Below are positions 45,602-57,035 of a DNA stretch of 64,000 bases, one piece after another (positions within the stretch are counted from its first letter, which is position 1; every line of letters begins with the position of its first letter). The position numbers and the translations under genes were made by a program. Source of the stretch: Tubulanus polymorphus (lineage: Eukaryota; Nemertea; Palaeonemertea; Tubulaniformes; Tubulanidae); contig NC_134025.1 of NCBI RefSeq assembly GCF_964204645.1, positions 16,152,001 to 16,216,000 of the forward strand, in the 5' to 3' direction. The notes beneath the pieces were generated by a model. The model saw only the letters and a list, made by a program, of their open reading frames with translations. It made no database searches and was not told the DNA's origin.

Positions 45602-47880
45602 TTAGTAGCAGACTTGCATCGCTTTAACAAATCTTTGGAAAATTTCCTCTTGTGGCATATTGTACCCTCTTGCTTTAATACAAGGAGTCAGCACACTCAT
45701 GCATGACCTAAAGTCGGTCTTATTTTTTCTCACTAGGCTGAAAACCCTTTCAGAAGTGGCATTGCTGTGTGGTATGCACATTATGGCTAACATTAGTCTA
45801 GACAGATTTTTATATTTCAGGGATCCTGTAATATCATCAATCAAGTTACCAATCATTTGCCACCCAATATCACCTCTATTCTCACTGAGAATTTTTTCAG
45901 GTAAATCTTCAACTAAATACAGAGTGAACTCTTTTTTAATTGTGTCAACATCACAACCAGCAGGTAGAACCTTTGTTTATCTCTGAATAAAATACCTAAT
46001 TCCAGAGAATTTGGCAACACATTGTTTACGCACATCAGCCACTTCAGCATTTTTTAGCAATGGATCATTCAATAGAAATTTTTTGATTATGTAAGAACAT
46101 GCTGCTTGCAAATACTTTACAACATTTTGGAAAAATTCGTAGAAATTTCTTCTTCTCTATATATTTCCTGACTTCATCTCCAACAACTATGTCACTATGG
46201 TTCTTGATACTGTAACTCAGCATGAATTTAAACTAGATCTTGGTGCTTGATGGCACATGGTTCGACAAACATAACCAACAAACTTTTCAATAATTGAAAC
46301 AGAATGGCTCTCTGTTTGTGAATGAGAGGTTTTTCACTTTGAAAGATATGGTTGACATCATTGAATTTCTTCAACACATACACAAGAAACATTAGATATA
46401 ACCTCATTGACTTAGAGTTTAGACTGTCATAAGCTTTCTTCTTTCTATCGGAACAGGATTTCTCAGAATCTGTTTACTGCTTATTGAATTTTTGTCACTT
46501 TCAATTTCTTTTTTGAAGAACTCTCCAAGTGCATGCCAATGCTCTAGGACGAATATAGCAGTTTGCTCTAGGGATAGCCACCTAGTGGCCACATGCTTTG
46601 GCACCTTATGTAAAATCTGTCATGTGAAATCTGCTCTTCTTCAAAATCTCGCAATCTATCAGCACTCTTCCCCATATAATATATATCATGGAAAAATCCG
46701 CATACATCCACTGGTAGTTAGTTGTTTGCCACCCCACTCAGCTGACAGGTGAAGTAAATGACAAGTTGGGTTGTACTTTTAGCAGTCTGCCATACACCCC
46801 CTTCCTGCAACCAACCATCACATTCACATTATCAGTACATAGGGCCATGCAGTTATTCATTGATGTACCCTTTGTGTCAAGAGCTCCTAAGATCATTTTG
46901 GTGATATTCTCACCATTTGAATGCCCTTCGCAGTCTAACATAGCTAACAGTTCAGTTTTCACACAATTTTCATTAGAAACAAGTGTAATAACAATCGGAT
47001 CCAGTTTTCCTTTTTTTCCTCTTTCGTGACCGACATCAGTTGACAGTGAAAAAGGTCCCATCTGTTCTACCAAAGATGCCTGCGTATGTTGCGCCAGTTC
47101 TCTAAGAATATACGTTGCCATGGTCTTTCCACAAGAAAATTTCTTGATCACTTGTGGCAGCAATGTTGGATTGTCTAGTGGCAACATCATGCGCAGTAGT
47201 TCTCCTGAAAGATGTAAATATGGAAGAATACATAAAAAGGTAGAAAAAGCCGAAATCCATTTAAGCTTTTATTGTATTATTGCGTTGGATTGGAGGCCTG
47301 CCACGCTTAAGAAACAAAAAATTATTTTTGGCTTACCATAAGCCTACGTAGCAAAAATCCAATTTTTTACATCAATGAAAATAAATTTAAAACGCCAGGT
47401 ATGGCTGTCAGCATACATGCGATCGTGGGCGACACAGTATCCGAACAAGAACAAGAACAAGACAGAACAAGAACAAGAAAGAACAAGAACAAGAACTAGA
47501 GTGTCCCTCTTTTTCGTATGTGACTATATTTATTCAAAGCTGTCTCTGTTCCAAAATCCTTGAAAAATGTGTAAAGTGTGTAAATCAAAACCTACCGAAA
47601 TGGTCACTTGCAGCGATTGGAATGTTATGTACGGCTAAGTAGCCACAGAAGACAGCTTCAGCTTTAACAACAAGATCATCTACTGCATCAAAAGCAAGAA
47701 ATGATGTCATTTTAGCGGAACTTCCAATAATTAATGCCATTGCCTTGTGTTTATCCATCTGATGATGACGTCTGATGTCATTTATTCCTCCATGGGAAAT
47801 CGATAAGTGAAAATCGCATGCCGTACAATATGCATAGTGTGCTGATTTGTTGGATATTTTTATGAATAATAATCTTTCGA
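45602..47880 (-). pseudogene. hAT transposase, decayed
   Basis: The minus-strand exon around 47880-47596 has a BED/TTF-like zinc finger (YCTACDFHLSISHGG...RRHHQMDKHKA) and ends CATTTCG-gtaggt. It joins in frame to an exon from 47204: RMMLPLDNPTLLPQVIKKFS, FSLSTDVGHERGKKGKLDP (first catalytic Asp region), CTDNVNVMVGCRKGVYGRL (second Asp region). Downstream pieces carry HVATRWLSLEQT and, at 45856-45602, the C-terminal dimerisation motif IPHSNATSERVFSLVRKNKT. Stops and frame breaks between 46738 and 45860 show that it is inactive. Confidence 0.82.
47441..47500 (+). repeat. (GAACAA)n simple repeat with conserved leader
   Basis: GAACAAGAACAAGAACAAG runs follow the word GCATACATGCGATCGTGGGC. The same leader followed by a short GAACAAG run occurs at 60446-60510, so the repeat is the tail of a dispersed element. 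Confidence 0.8.
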
Positions 47881-48598
47881 GTATTTAATGTTAAACACGG
47901 TGAGCAGACGTTTTTTATTTGGAGGTTCATCCCGTACTAAGTACCGACTGCTAGCGCCACAGTGTTCACTTGCCACATTTCATTATTCCTTGAGTACTGA
48001 CTGCTAGCACCACAGTGTTCACTTGCCATATTACAATTAATTCCTTCCGACATCTTGGGACAAAAACAACTGCTAGCGAACAATCGCCAAATTTCCATTT
48101 AAAATATTTTAAGTTATAAAAACCGTGATATTTTCCGTGAATAAATTTCTTTGAAAATCCGTGACATATTAATGCTTCCCGGGACAGCGGGACAAACTAT
48201 GAAATTCTGAGACTGTCCCACAAAATGCGGGACGGTTGGCAGCTCTGCCTATAGTTTGCTGCTTAGCATTTTTAGGTCACAAGAAATAACAATTTATTAC
48301 AAATTCTATCAAACAGAAAACACAGCGCTCATCTTCTGCTAAAATTATTCAGCCCATTTTCATGTCAAACGTGCACGCGCCAAGCGTACCGCGATTTTAC
48401 ATGAATTAGCTCAATTACAACTTTATATCGCTGACAAAAGTAAACCAAAAACCGTTAAGCAGAGTAACTTATTCCAATGGAAAATTTTCAGCCCCATTCC
48501 CCAATTTTTCAGGTAGTTAGGAATATCACTGATTGACATAAGCTACGACTTGTTAGCATCCAAGACATGATCATCAATACAAGAACACTAAAGTTTAC

Positions 48599-48749
48599 CT
48601 CGGGTTTCACAAGCCGTAAAACTTTCTCAATAGTTTCATCTTGTAGACTAATAAAACCGACCCCATTTGGATCAAGTATATTCCAGGCCTTTGCCAACTC
48701 AATACGATCACGTTTCCGTTCTTCTTTAACATGTCTTTTTGACAATTTC
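48599..48749 (-). CDS. Exon of two-pore-channel-like gene: I-II cytoplasmic linker with degenerate EF-hand
   Basis: TTACTTCACAG precedes and GTAAAC follows a 151-nt exon. Its first G completes the Trp codon begun by the S6 exon (TG/G), and it ends in phase 0. The product reads KLSKRHVKEERKRDRIELAK, a basic helix after S6, then AWNILDPNGVGFISLQDETI, an EF-hand-like loop lacking the usual Asp at position 5 and Glu at 12, and ends LRLVKPE. This order, S6, basic helix, EF-hand pair, is that of two-pore channels. The exon is 205 bp from the S6 exon, the only short intron in the window. Confidence 0.8.
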
Positions 48750-48953
48750 CTGTGAAGTAATAATTGACGAATTTCAACAAACTTTGGATCAAAGTAAAAG
48801 ATTAATTGGTTCCCGTGGACATGTGGCTGTCTATAAGACCAGTTATGAAAATGCATCATACAATTGAGCCGAAGCGTTACTACTGGCATAGTTTTCTTTG
48901 TATTCGTGGAGTCTTACGAGAAAAATTATGTTTGATCGATAATTGATACTTAC

Positions 48954-49075
48954 CAATAGTTATCAACTATAATTGCCAAGAGTATGGCCAGCAAGAAGAA
49001 TACTCCAGCATATAAGAAGATACCAAAAAAGAAGAAATTCAAGGTATTTGCCCCATATGCTGGCATCATGAAAGC
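48954..49075 (-). CDS. Exon of two-pore-channel-like gene: domain I S6
   Basis: TGCTTTTGTAG precedes and GTAAGT follows a 122-nt exon (phase 0 to phase 2, 40 full codons). The product begins AFMMPAYGANTLNFFFFG, completing the NYP-x-(V/F)MMPAY pore signature of TPC domain I, and continues GVFFLLAILLAIIVDNY, the S6 helix. Lengths and phases fit the pore exon at 62244-62310 and the linker exon at 48599-48749. The channel would sit in endolysosomal or other membranes if it behaves like known TPCs. Confidence 0.83.
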
Positions 49076-49109
49076 CTACAAAAGCAAATGCATAATATAA
49101 GATTTATTT

Positions 49110-49290
49110 ATGTCAAAAATGTGTTCTGAAAACACATTTTTTTCTGGAGAAACATGTTTCTAAGAACATATTTCCTTGTAGAAAATGTGTTTTAAAAAAC
49201 ACATCTTTATCCGAAAAAGACATGTTTTAAAAATACATTTTTTAAAACATGTTTAAAAAATATAGAAAACATGTTTTATTTTCATTAGGG
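49110..49290. repeat. Palindromic tract (AAAACATGTTTT / TGTTTTAAAAAACACA theme)
   Basis: Repeated self-complementary words (AAAACATGTTTT, AAATGTGTTTTAAAAAACAC) at roughly 25-35 bp spacing, comparable in design to the tracts at 1147, 2975, 18475 and 59590 but with a different core word. Confidence 0.7.
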
Positions 49291-49493
49291 CTCCCTGCTC
49301 AATATCATTTACATAGTACAATCATGTTACACAGACGTGGAGATGGCAGGAATATATATCTCAAATCATTCTTTTCCATTGGTCATGTTGATTTGAAATC
49401 AGCATTGGACTCGAAAGTATCCAACTTGTAACCATCATAACATCCAACATGATTCTAGCAAATGCTTACAGTCAAGGCAGAACATAGTAGCTT

Positions 49494-49790
49494 GTAACGA
49501 GGGGTCCAAGGACACGGCACCCACCTGCAAAGTGGTTTCAAATGCTGAACAAACATATTCAATATTCAACACCCCCTGGTGAACATATTAAAACCTATGA
49601 CCGTAAAACTCGCCTCAATAATAGAACATGTCACCAGCAACAGTTTTTCTAAATGTTGCGAAATATGCATTCAAACCAATACCATATGTAAAAAAAGCTT
49701 AGTTATTCAGCTATTCAACGCCCCTTGGTGACAATATACAAAAACCAATGACCTTGAACCTCACCAGACATAAAACAGAACAAATACTCA
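49494..49790 (+). mobile_element. Diverged partial copy of the 154-bp-repeat element
   Basis: It starts AACGAGGGGTCCAAGGACAC and keeps two units with ACCCCCTGGTGAAC (49570) and CGCCCCTTGGTGAC (49719). It lacks the later units and the 3' hairpin. Confidence 0.7.
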
Positions 49791-50863
49791 ACAAATGTTT
49801 GACCACCAATTTGGGAATACTTCTACTTCAAATTATATCAAATTGAAGGAAAATTTATTTCGTACCTGTAAATAAGTTATGAACGGATCAAATATAAGCC
49901 AGAACACGGATAAGATTCATACGGTTATGTAGAATTTCTTCGTATACATTTTTAAGACACCGAAGTAAGAGAGATCTTTTTCTTTGAATAGGAGCAACAC
50001 CTAATATCAAAATCTGGTCACTCAATATGAAGAGAATTGTTTGAATCAAAATCTGGTCACTCAATATGAGAATTGTTTGAACCGTTCGAGTTTGTACGTT
50101 ATTCAGGAAAAATGTGTTCCTGGCCGAATGTTGCACAGGTCCTTGGATAGAAAATAAGTTTTGATTAAGGGTAACTCATACCCATACAAATTGTATTGTT
50201 AAGGGATACCTTAGTAGAGGATATAGATACAAAAGAATTGCATTAAAATGAAATTAATTCCAATATTCAATTCTCAGAAATTAAGCAATTTCATGAAGTT
50301 GCACAAGGACTATAGACAAATTGATTCTGTACGAGAAAATTCTCTGAATTTTGTGATGTTAGTTTTATAGACAAACTAGAAAGAAACTTTAAAACGGGAC
50401 GTTCGTTTGTGTTTAGCTTATGTAATAAATTTGACACAACTGGCTAGACTTCGAAAGTTACACAAATGGAGGAAAATTATTGCTGGCAGACTGTTACCAC
50501 ATTTACGAAATTCAAATTCATTTTGTTTCTCACATTATAAAAGAAGTGCAACATTGAGCGCCATCTATGAAGTTTTTAGGTTACTACGTGTGCATAGGAA
50601 GATTTGGGTTATTTTATGAAACCTCCAATTAACAAATTTCTCTCCTTCAGCTGCTATATGCACACATATTTAATGAATGGCCCCTGATAGGGAACAAAGT
50701 CCTCTTAAAAACAGAATGACAGGATAAGAAGTGGCATTTCTTAGAATGCTTGACTAGAAGGAATTTAAGAAAAGAAAGGTGATCATTTGTAGATATATAA
50801 GAATTTATTAGTTTGTTATCTTACAAACATCTGTATATAAAAATAAAACTTAACAATTGAGTA
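49791..50863. other. Unassigned intronic sequence
   Basis: This lies in the intron between the pore and S6 exons. A near-perfect direct duplication of about 35 bp (AATCTGGTCACTCAATATGA) occurs near 50010-50065. No exon was called. Confidence 0.35.
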
Positions 50864-51001
50864 AAGGCAAGGACACAGTGGGCGATTTTATGACCGGTTT
50901 GATCCCCGACAGACCCGGACACAGTGGGCGATTTTATGACCGATTTGATCGCCGACAGACCCGGACACACTGGGCAATTTTACCCAGCGTGTCCGGGCCT
51001 T
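50864..51001. mobile_element. Tiny MITE with internal 46-bp tandem duplication
   Basis: AAGGCAAGGACACAGTGGG at the left pairs with CCCAGCGTGTCCGGGCCTT at the right (ending 51001). Inside, GGACACAGTGGGCGATTTTA repeats at 50871, 50917 and, partly, 50963, a period of 46 bp. Confidence 0.72.
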
Positions 51002-51285
51002 AAGTGCTGCAAATTACAAGTATCTAACTTATGATGTATAAATCATGCGTCAAGGTGAATGCAATAATAGTAAATGTTTTCTTCCCCCAAAAATCATAGT
51101 ATGTACCATGAACTACATGACAACTGTTGGAGTTATTTACTTGAGTACATGGAGAAATGGAATAAATGGCGTTTTAGTCCATTTGAATAATATAGAGATG
51201 ATACAGCAGACTGAAGGATGAAAGCAGCATATGAAAACTGGATAAAGTTCAAAAAGGTTCAGAATTGTCAAGATGAAAATATTCG

Positions 51286-52552
51286 AAACTAGGGGTCCAG
51301 GGACACCATGCCCACTTGGGAAGTGGTTCCAAATGCTCAACAATCTAACAATTTCAATATTCAACGCCCCCTGGTGACCATATACAGAATCCAATGACCT
51401 TGAAACTCACCACAATCATAGAACATGGCAGCAGCTACGATTTTGTAATTGATTGTGATAACAAAATATGCCTCGTTACCACTTAAATATGGAAATACTA
51501 AGTTATTCTACTATTCAACGCCCCCTGGTGACCATATTCAAAACCCAATGACCTTGAAACTCACCACAATCATAGAACATGTCACAAACTATAACTTTGT
51601 AATTGATCATGGTAACAAAATATGCCTAGGTACCAATATAATAAGGAAATACTAAGTTATTCTACTATTCAACGCCCCCTGGTGACCATAAAGAATAACT
51701 AATGGCCTTAAAACTTGCCACAATCATAGATGATGTCATGAGCTACAACTTTGCAATTGATTGTGGTTACAAAATATGCATTGATACGAATATAATATAG
51801 AAATACTAAGATATTGCATTATTCAACGCCCCCTGGTGGCCATATACAAAAACCAATGACCTCGAAACTCACCACAATCATAGAACACGTTATGAGCTGC
51901 AACTTTCTAAATGATTGTGGTAACAAAATACGCTTAGGTATCAATATAATGTGGAAAAACTTTTTCCCACTTACGAATGAGTACTGCTGACACCAAGATG
52001 GCCGCCAATTGCGTCATAATTGGCATATGAAAAATACCTGTCTCAGATATAAAACATCCCTTTCCAAAGAATACCCATCACAAATTGCAATGAGAAATGA
52101 TAAACCAGTAGGAAGCTACAGGACTCAGAATTTGGGCCAAAATTAACGTTTTTGGGCACTAAAAAGGTCATAGGACGGCCATCTTGAATCCGATCGACCC
52201 AATTTTTGTTATGCTGATGGGCCCTGGGGGAATTCACATATATCCGAAAGATCAAGGTAATTGATCAAAGTGTCTTCAAAATTTCCCTCAAAAAGTTCAA
52301 AAATGTGTAAAAAGTGCTGATTTTGGCGAACAACAATGGCTGCCAGTCGGCCATCTTGAATCTGACAGGGCCAGTTTTTGGGCTGAAGATGTGTCTAGGG
52401 TAGATACATGTGTAACCCAAATATCAAGACATTACCTTGAAGCGTCTTCAAAACTTCCCAAAATAACTGGATTCCGTCTACGGACGGACGGACGGACGAC
52501 GGACGAAAAGTGAATGCAATAGCCCGCTGGGACTAAAGTCCCAAGTGGGCTA
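51286..52552 (+). mobile_element. Non-autonomous element with four 154-bp internal repeats and 3' hairpin, copy 2
   Basis: Collinear with 35734-37023 and highly similar throughout. The CGCCCCCTGGTG(A/G)C motifs start at 51365, 51519, 51673 and 51827, again exactly 154 bp apart, and the 3' hairpin TAGCCCGCTGGGACT...AGTCCCAAGTGGGCTA is at 52520-52552. Same orientation as copy 1. The ORF-like stretch at 52043-52255 (minus) is shared by both copies (36503-36718) but has no domain and is probably not coding. Confidence 0.78.
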
Positions 52553-52574
52553 AAAATGATTAGGAAATATAATA

Positions 52575-52728
52575 CAAAATAAGACATCAGTGCCACTTAT
52601 ACACATACCCGAAATATTTGTGTCTGCTAGGACACAATTTGTAACCACAAAATAAGATACATCAGTGCCACTTATACATATAACCGAAATATTTGTGTCT
52701 GCTAGGACACATTTTGTAACCACAAAAT
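52575..52728 (+). repeat. 75-bp tandem duplication
   Basis: ACATCAGTGCCACTTATACA starts at 52584 and again at 52659. Two almost identical units each contain GAAATATTTGTGTCTGCTAG and TTTGTAACCACAAAA. Confidence 0.85.
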
Positions 52729-53023
52729 TTAGAATTATAAGATAATAATAAGCATGACAAAAATTACTGTACGTCGAGTGAAAAATACTGATTTTAGTAG
52801 ATTCACAGAAAACTTTTAATCACATTGGCGTAGTTTAAAATTGGTCGCTTATATGACCTGTTTTGCTTGTGACGACAAAATGTTTAAAAAAGGCAATTAA
52901 TGACAGAAGCATATGTCAAACATAACAATTTTACCCACGATTGGGGTGCTGAATGTTTTAATAATGTGAACTAAGAGCTTCATCCAATGCTGCCTCATGC
53001 TATGAAATTATGACTTCTCTTAC
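52729..53023. other. Unassigned; probable 3' flank of the OB-fold gene
   Basis: No repeats or domains were recognised. It lies immediately 3' of the stop codon at 53024-53026 on the minus strand and would contain the 3' UTR. Confidence 0.35.
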
Positions 53024-53461
53024 TTAATCAACCCAATCAAGAGCTTTTTTGACAGTTTTTTTGGAATAAGTTTTCCTTGGTGGGTCATCAGGAAATGCAG
53101 TTGAAGCAAGAGATTCAAATCGAGTTGAAGATTTAGTTGTTTTTTTTATATCTGATGCTGATTTGGCATCATTAGAGGTACAAGATTTGGCGGTATCCTG
53201 CTTGCATGAGGCAATTGGCTCTGCAGTACAATCTTTTATTGCCACTTTTAAGGTTAGTGGTAGAATTGGCACGATATCAGATGACTGAATTGTTGGTTGT
53301 TGTAGGTACTTGGCAAGGTCCTTTTTATACATTTTGACTGACGTGAAATCGTCGCAATCTTGATTATCTGAAGCACTGGTGAGGAATGCAATATAGTCGT
53401 CTGCCTCAACTTCTACAGCATTTAGAACAATATTCTTACGAATAGTACGAGGTTCAGTCTT
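53024..53461 (-). CDS. Last coding exon of OB-fold-like (RPA-like) gene
   Basis: The acceptor CATCTTTGTAG opens a 438-nt exon (146 codons including TAA, phase 0). It starts KTEPRTIRKNIVLNAVEVEA, completing the OB-fold region of the previous exon. A low-complexity Ser/Thr/Lys-rich region follows (SDIKKTTKSSTRFESLASTA), then a basic tail ending KKTVKKALDWVD. The reading frame is intact across both recognised exons, unlike the transposon genes nearby, which argues for a live host gene. Confidence 0.62.
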   Translation of the reverse strand, partial: KTEPRTIRKNIVLNAVEVEADDYIAFLTSASDNQDCDDFTSVKMYKKDLAKYLQQPTIQSSDIVPILPLTLKVAIKDCTAEPIASCKQDTAKSCTSNDAKSASDIKKTTKSSTRFESLASTAFPDDPPRKTYSKKTVKKALDWVD

Positions 53462-54425
53462 CTACAAAGATGATCAAAAAGCATTTAAATCCAAGAAGTT
53501 AAGTTATAGCAATATTCAACAATTTTAGTATCAACCATCTTTCAATTTGCGATGCATAATTGCTATCTAGGGAACAGGGTAATTTCATAATGGCATTATC
53601 GGAGCTGGTAATGATTATGCAGATTGATAAAAGTTTGCACCGAATAGACTAATGCATTGGTTTTAGAAACCTAAGTTGCAGAGAAGAACGATACTTGTTC
53701 AATGTGTATACACCACACACTTGGATCTGTTGATCCAGGCCTAAGTTCAAATTGCCTATTTTGGCATTTGGAATTAACTGGTAATGGACTAAACTGGAAA
53801 GGGTTGACCTAGTGAAGCGGTCAGTGTGACAGAATATAAAGGGTATTGACGTCAGCGTTATGCATTGTCATTCACTAAGAACACAGAAATTCAAGTGGTG
53901 TTTAAAATTGAGACAATGATATACAGAATAGTTTTAGGATAACAAAATAAATTAAGTTAGAAAATATTTATTTTATGTATAAGTTACCCAAAACTTGGCT
54001 ATGTATGTGGCGAGGTTTAGTGTTCAATATGTATTTTACCCTGTAAGAGAAATATATGCTGTTAGGGATGAGATGCAAGATTCTGAAATTATTACATTGC
54101 CTATTTCTAAAACCCAGGATTTTTCAATTTTTTTTCATCCTCCCTTGGCAGGGATATGAACCTGATGGTATTGCTACTCTCAGCCATGACACAAAACCCT
54201 GTCACACTAGCCTAAATGTGCAGGTAAATGCAACTATGGGCTAGTGTGGCAGGGTTTCATACGATGGTGAGTCATGATGCCTCAGGTCCGAATTTCTGCC
54301 AGGAGGATGAATTTTTCATATTAATAACAAAATTTTTCACAAAGGACATATAAAATACTTACTGAGAAATGTTCACCTTTTTCACTGCATCTCATCCCTG
54401 AGCTCGAATCAATCTAACCTTCACC

Positions 54426-54467
54426 CGAATACGCGTTTATATACATACGTATATAAACGCGTATTCG
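54426..54467. repeat. Perfect 19-bp inverted repeat (hairpin)
   Basis: CGAATACGCGTTTATATAC (54426-54444) and GTATATAAACGCGTATTCG (54449-54467) are exact reverse complements around a 4-nt loop. It lies about 60 bp downstream of the donor of the exon at 54526-54741, inside that gene's intron. Confidence 0.88.
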
Positions 54468-54525
54468 CCAATGTCCACTCCCTTTAGTTAGTGACCTTTA
54501 GTCACAAGAGTAGAAAAATACTTAC

Positions 54526-54741
54526 CTCAAATGATGAAGCTCCGGTAGTAGCTAGAACAGGTTTTTGGTCAAAAGAAGATACAGTAAGGTTTTTAAACAG
54601 AACATGATTTCCTGTCGCGATATCAGTCTTGGAAAATTGTCGCCATAATGCTACATCAACGTCTCCAGATTCATCTTGGATAGTTATGGTACAAATTGGT
54701 ATTTCAGAGGGGCCACACAAAACTGTACGTGGCAACTCATC
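54526..54741 (-). CDS. OB-fold exon of RPA-like gene
   Basis: ATGTTTTATAG precedes and GTAAGT follows a 216-nt exon (72 codons, phase 0 to 0). The product reads ICTITIQDESGDVDVALWRQ, then IATGNHVLFKNLTVSSFDQK and PVLATTGASSFE. The alternation (T-I-x-D-x-S-G-x-(V/A)-x-(V/L)-x-LW ... G-x-x-x-x-(F/I)-x-N-(L/V)-x-V) is typical of the OB fold of RPA-like single-strand DNA-binding proteins. It is likely a nucleic-acid-binding protein, though I cannot name the family. It lies inside the channel-gene intron on the same strand. An upstream exon must supply the start; 57036-57172 is a candidate. Confidence 0.62.
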
Positions 54742-54870
54742 CTATAAAACATATGAAAAAATAAGCATGGTTTGAATATGTATGTAACAAATGAACATAA
54801 GGTAACATGCAAACACTGTAAAATGTGTAGGCGCTATCTGTGGTTATTGTTGTTACGGTAAGCCACTCTA

Positions 54871-55395
54871 TTAACCCTTTAACCGGCAAGTATTTTTTGG
54901 CCTATGAGAGATTTTGGACCTTGCAAGGGGAAAACTGAATAACTCAGTAGATACGAGGGATAACCCCATACTGTATGTATTTTATGAAAGCTCTTTTCAC
55001 AAGTTTTCAAATGATACCATGTTTGCGAACTTTGGGGTTACCTTCAGGGTCTGACTCCAAGGTCACAGATCCCAAGGTCATCCAGATTTTTGGGCCACCC
55101 ATTATAAAAAACTGTCATGAGATTCATCCAAATACGAATTATCATCAAAATCTTTCATTACTATGTCCAAAATATCAGCCAAACTCACTAGAGAGCGTAT
55201 TTAGTGCATTGGCCATTACTACTAACGATATTCTCAATTTTGGAAATCTGACCCACGTGGTTTCCATACCCCTTCTACATGTCAAATGTATGAAATATCA
55301 CTTTCCTGCCTTGTTAGACATTGTAGGCCGTCTGGTGTCGCCATCTGCTGATAGGAAAATGAGTTAGAATGCCTCACTGAAATCAATACTTGACG
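54871..55395 (+). other. Possible single piggyBac-like end and unassigned sequence
   Basis: TTAACCCTTTAACCGGCAAG at 54871 resembles a TTAA-flanked piggyBac-type terminus, but no matching AAGGGTTAA end was found nearby. A 130-codon plus-strand ORF (54975-55367) has no recognisable motif and is not called as a gene. Confidence 0.3.
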
Positions 55396-55473
55396 ATTCT
55401 ATTCACTATAGCTGGTATATTCAAATCGGTCACTAGCGACCGATTTGAATATACCAGCTATAGTGAATAGAAT
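55396..55473. repeat. Perfect 36-bp inverted repeat (hairpin), 6-nt loop
   Basis: The left arm 55396-55431 and right arm 55438-55473 are exact reverse complements (left core ATTCACTATAGCTGGTATAT, right core ATATACCAGCTATAGTGAAT) with the loop ACTAGC. No mismatch is seen over 36 bp, in contrast to other, diverged foldbacks in the window. Confidence 0.92.
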
Positions 55474-57035
55474 ATATAGATTTTTATTTTTTCACGAGTA
55501 GTACTATATAGGTTCACTATTTATTTGAAGCACGAGCTTTCGCTACTAATGTATAAAAGCTTCAACAGGTAAATGAGTATAGTCAATGGAAAAACAACAG
55601 TATTTATAGTCTGGTAATTAGGCCAATACCGATCAGTGAGTCAGGTAGTTATAAATCATCATCACTCTGGTTTCCCTCTCATCAGTATCTAAATGTTGAA
55701 GCTGAAGAAATGTGTAAAACTATGATGTATTGTAACTAGGTCTCCAAATGTTTATAGAAAAACTATCTTAGTTATCAATAGGACCATTTTTTTGCCTGTT
55801 GAATAAGAGACTCGGACTCGGGTAAAAAATATAAGCCTTATTACAATTCAACAGTGACTAGACATAACAGACATGTCCAATGATTAATGGTAACATTGGG
55901 AGTAACATTTGGCAACAGGTTCAATTTATGTTCATTAGCACTAGTAGTAGCTCAGCTGTCAAAATATGTTAGCTCACAAGGCAGTCACATTCCGATAATA
56001 ATCCCTAAATTTCAAGACATAAAGATTGCAATCCAAACTTCCAAAGGCAATCTTCGTGTTAAATATCGATTTAAAAAACGTTTTATCGATGACTCATATT
56101 TTTTGTGCATTTTCTGCATTTTCCGGATGTTAGAACATAAACAATGAAAAAATGAAAATTTTCATGTGAGACACGTCATCCACGCGACCGGTATGACGGT
56201 TAACTGATAACTTGAGGCTTGGGCTGAAACCTTAATTTCATTGGCCTTTTCAGACTTTTTGAGGTCAGGGTCTAGGGAAAAATATTTATCGACGAAGTAT
56301 TCGACAAAATTTAAAGGGAAGCACTCTTAAACGATTACACCACAAAAAATTATTATCTTCAAATACGACAGACATTAAGCTTGATTAAACGGTACACATT
56401 TGCCTCGATCACAAAAATTCGTGGAAAATATTGGGAGTAGCCTACATTTGCGACACATGTAAAATAATCTTAAAGTTGGCAGTAGGCCTAATCCAAATGC
56501 TTATAACTCGCAAACTACGACGCGCGTCTACATGGAATTTTCAACACTGTATAAGATGCCTATTATCTTTCTTCAAAAGTACAGTTAGAATAAATCGGAT
56601 GACATCTTTTGACAACCTACTTTCCCACTTTTGAAGTGGGAAACTGCATTGATACATCATGGCGGCCGCCGATACGTGCCACATGAATCAAAGCATGCAA
56701 CGGCCGGCCCACCTCATTCAACAGAGTTTCTCTGTTCATTAACACACGGAAAAGAGAAGCAAATGTAGAAACTAGGCCTAGACATAAATAGCGTGTCACA
56801 TAAGGCCTAATGAATATCATTCGAAGCCAAATTTAGCGGATATTTCTGTTCTTGCTCATTAATCCCCAACATCACTCACCTTTGACAATATGGCGCGTCC
56901 TGCTCACTGCGACTGCTTACTGCCGCGGATGAAGAATTTGTCATCAATATTTCTTGCGACTGTGATCGAAGCTCCCGTACTCGAGTAAATTCGAGTGATA
57001 TAATCGGGCGGAAATCTCAGCTGGCCACTTAATTT
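55474..57035. other. Unassigned intronic sequence
   Basis: No exon linking the candidate first exon (57036-57172) to the OB-fold exon was identified. TAGGCCTA variants lie near 56455-56490 and 56776. A short CpG-containing segment lies near 56640-56710 (GGCGGCCGCCG). Confidence 0.35.

Larger units (their letters stand above)
45229..48247 (-). mobile_element. hAT-superfamily DNA transposon, full length by ends
   Basis: The left end CAAACTGCCAACCCCTGAAA (45229) and the right end, reading CAGAGCTGCCAACCGTCCCG on the minus strand (ending 48247), are imperfect inverted repeats of the CARAGCTGCCAA type. CCTATA flanks both ends directly (45223-45228 and 48248-48253), which fits most of an 8-bp hAT target duplication. 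The transposase on the minus strand is multi-exon and decayed. It lies about 350 bp from channel-gene exon 48599-48749, within the next intron. Confidence 0.8.

Noticed and set aside
54975-55367. 130-codon plus-strand ORF
   Set aside because: No motif, no splice support and a TTAACCCTTT end just upstream. It is more likely part of a degenerate DNA element.
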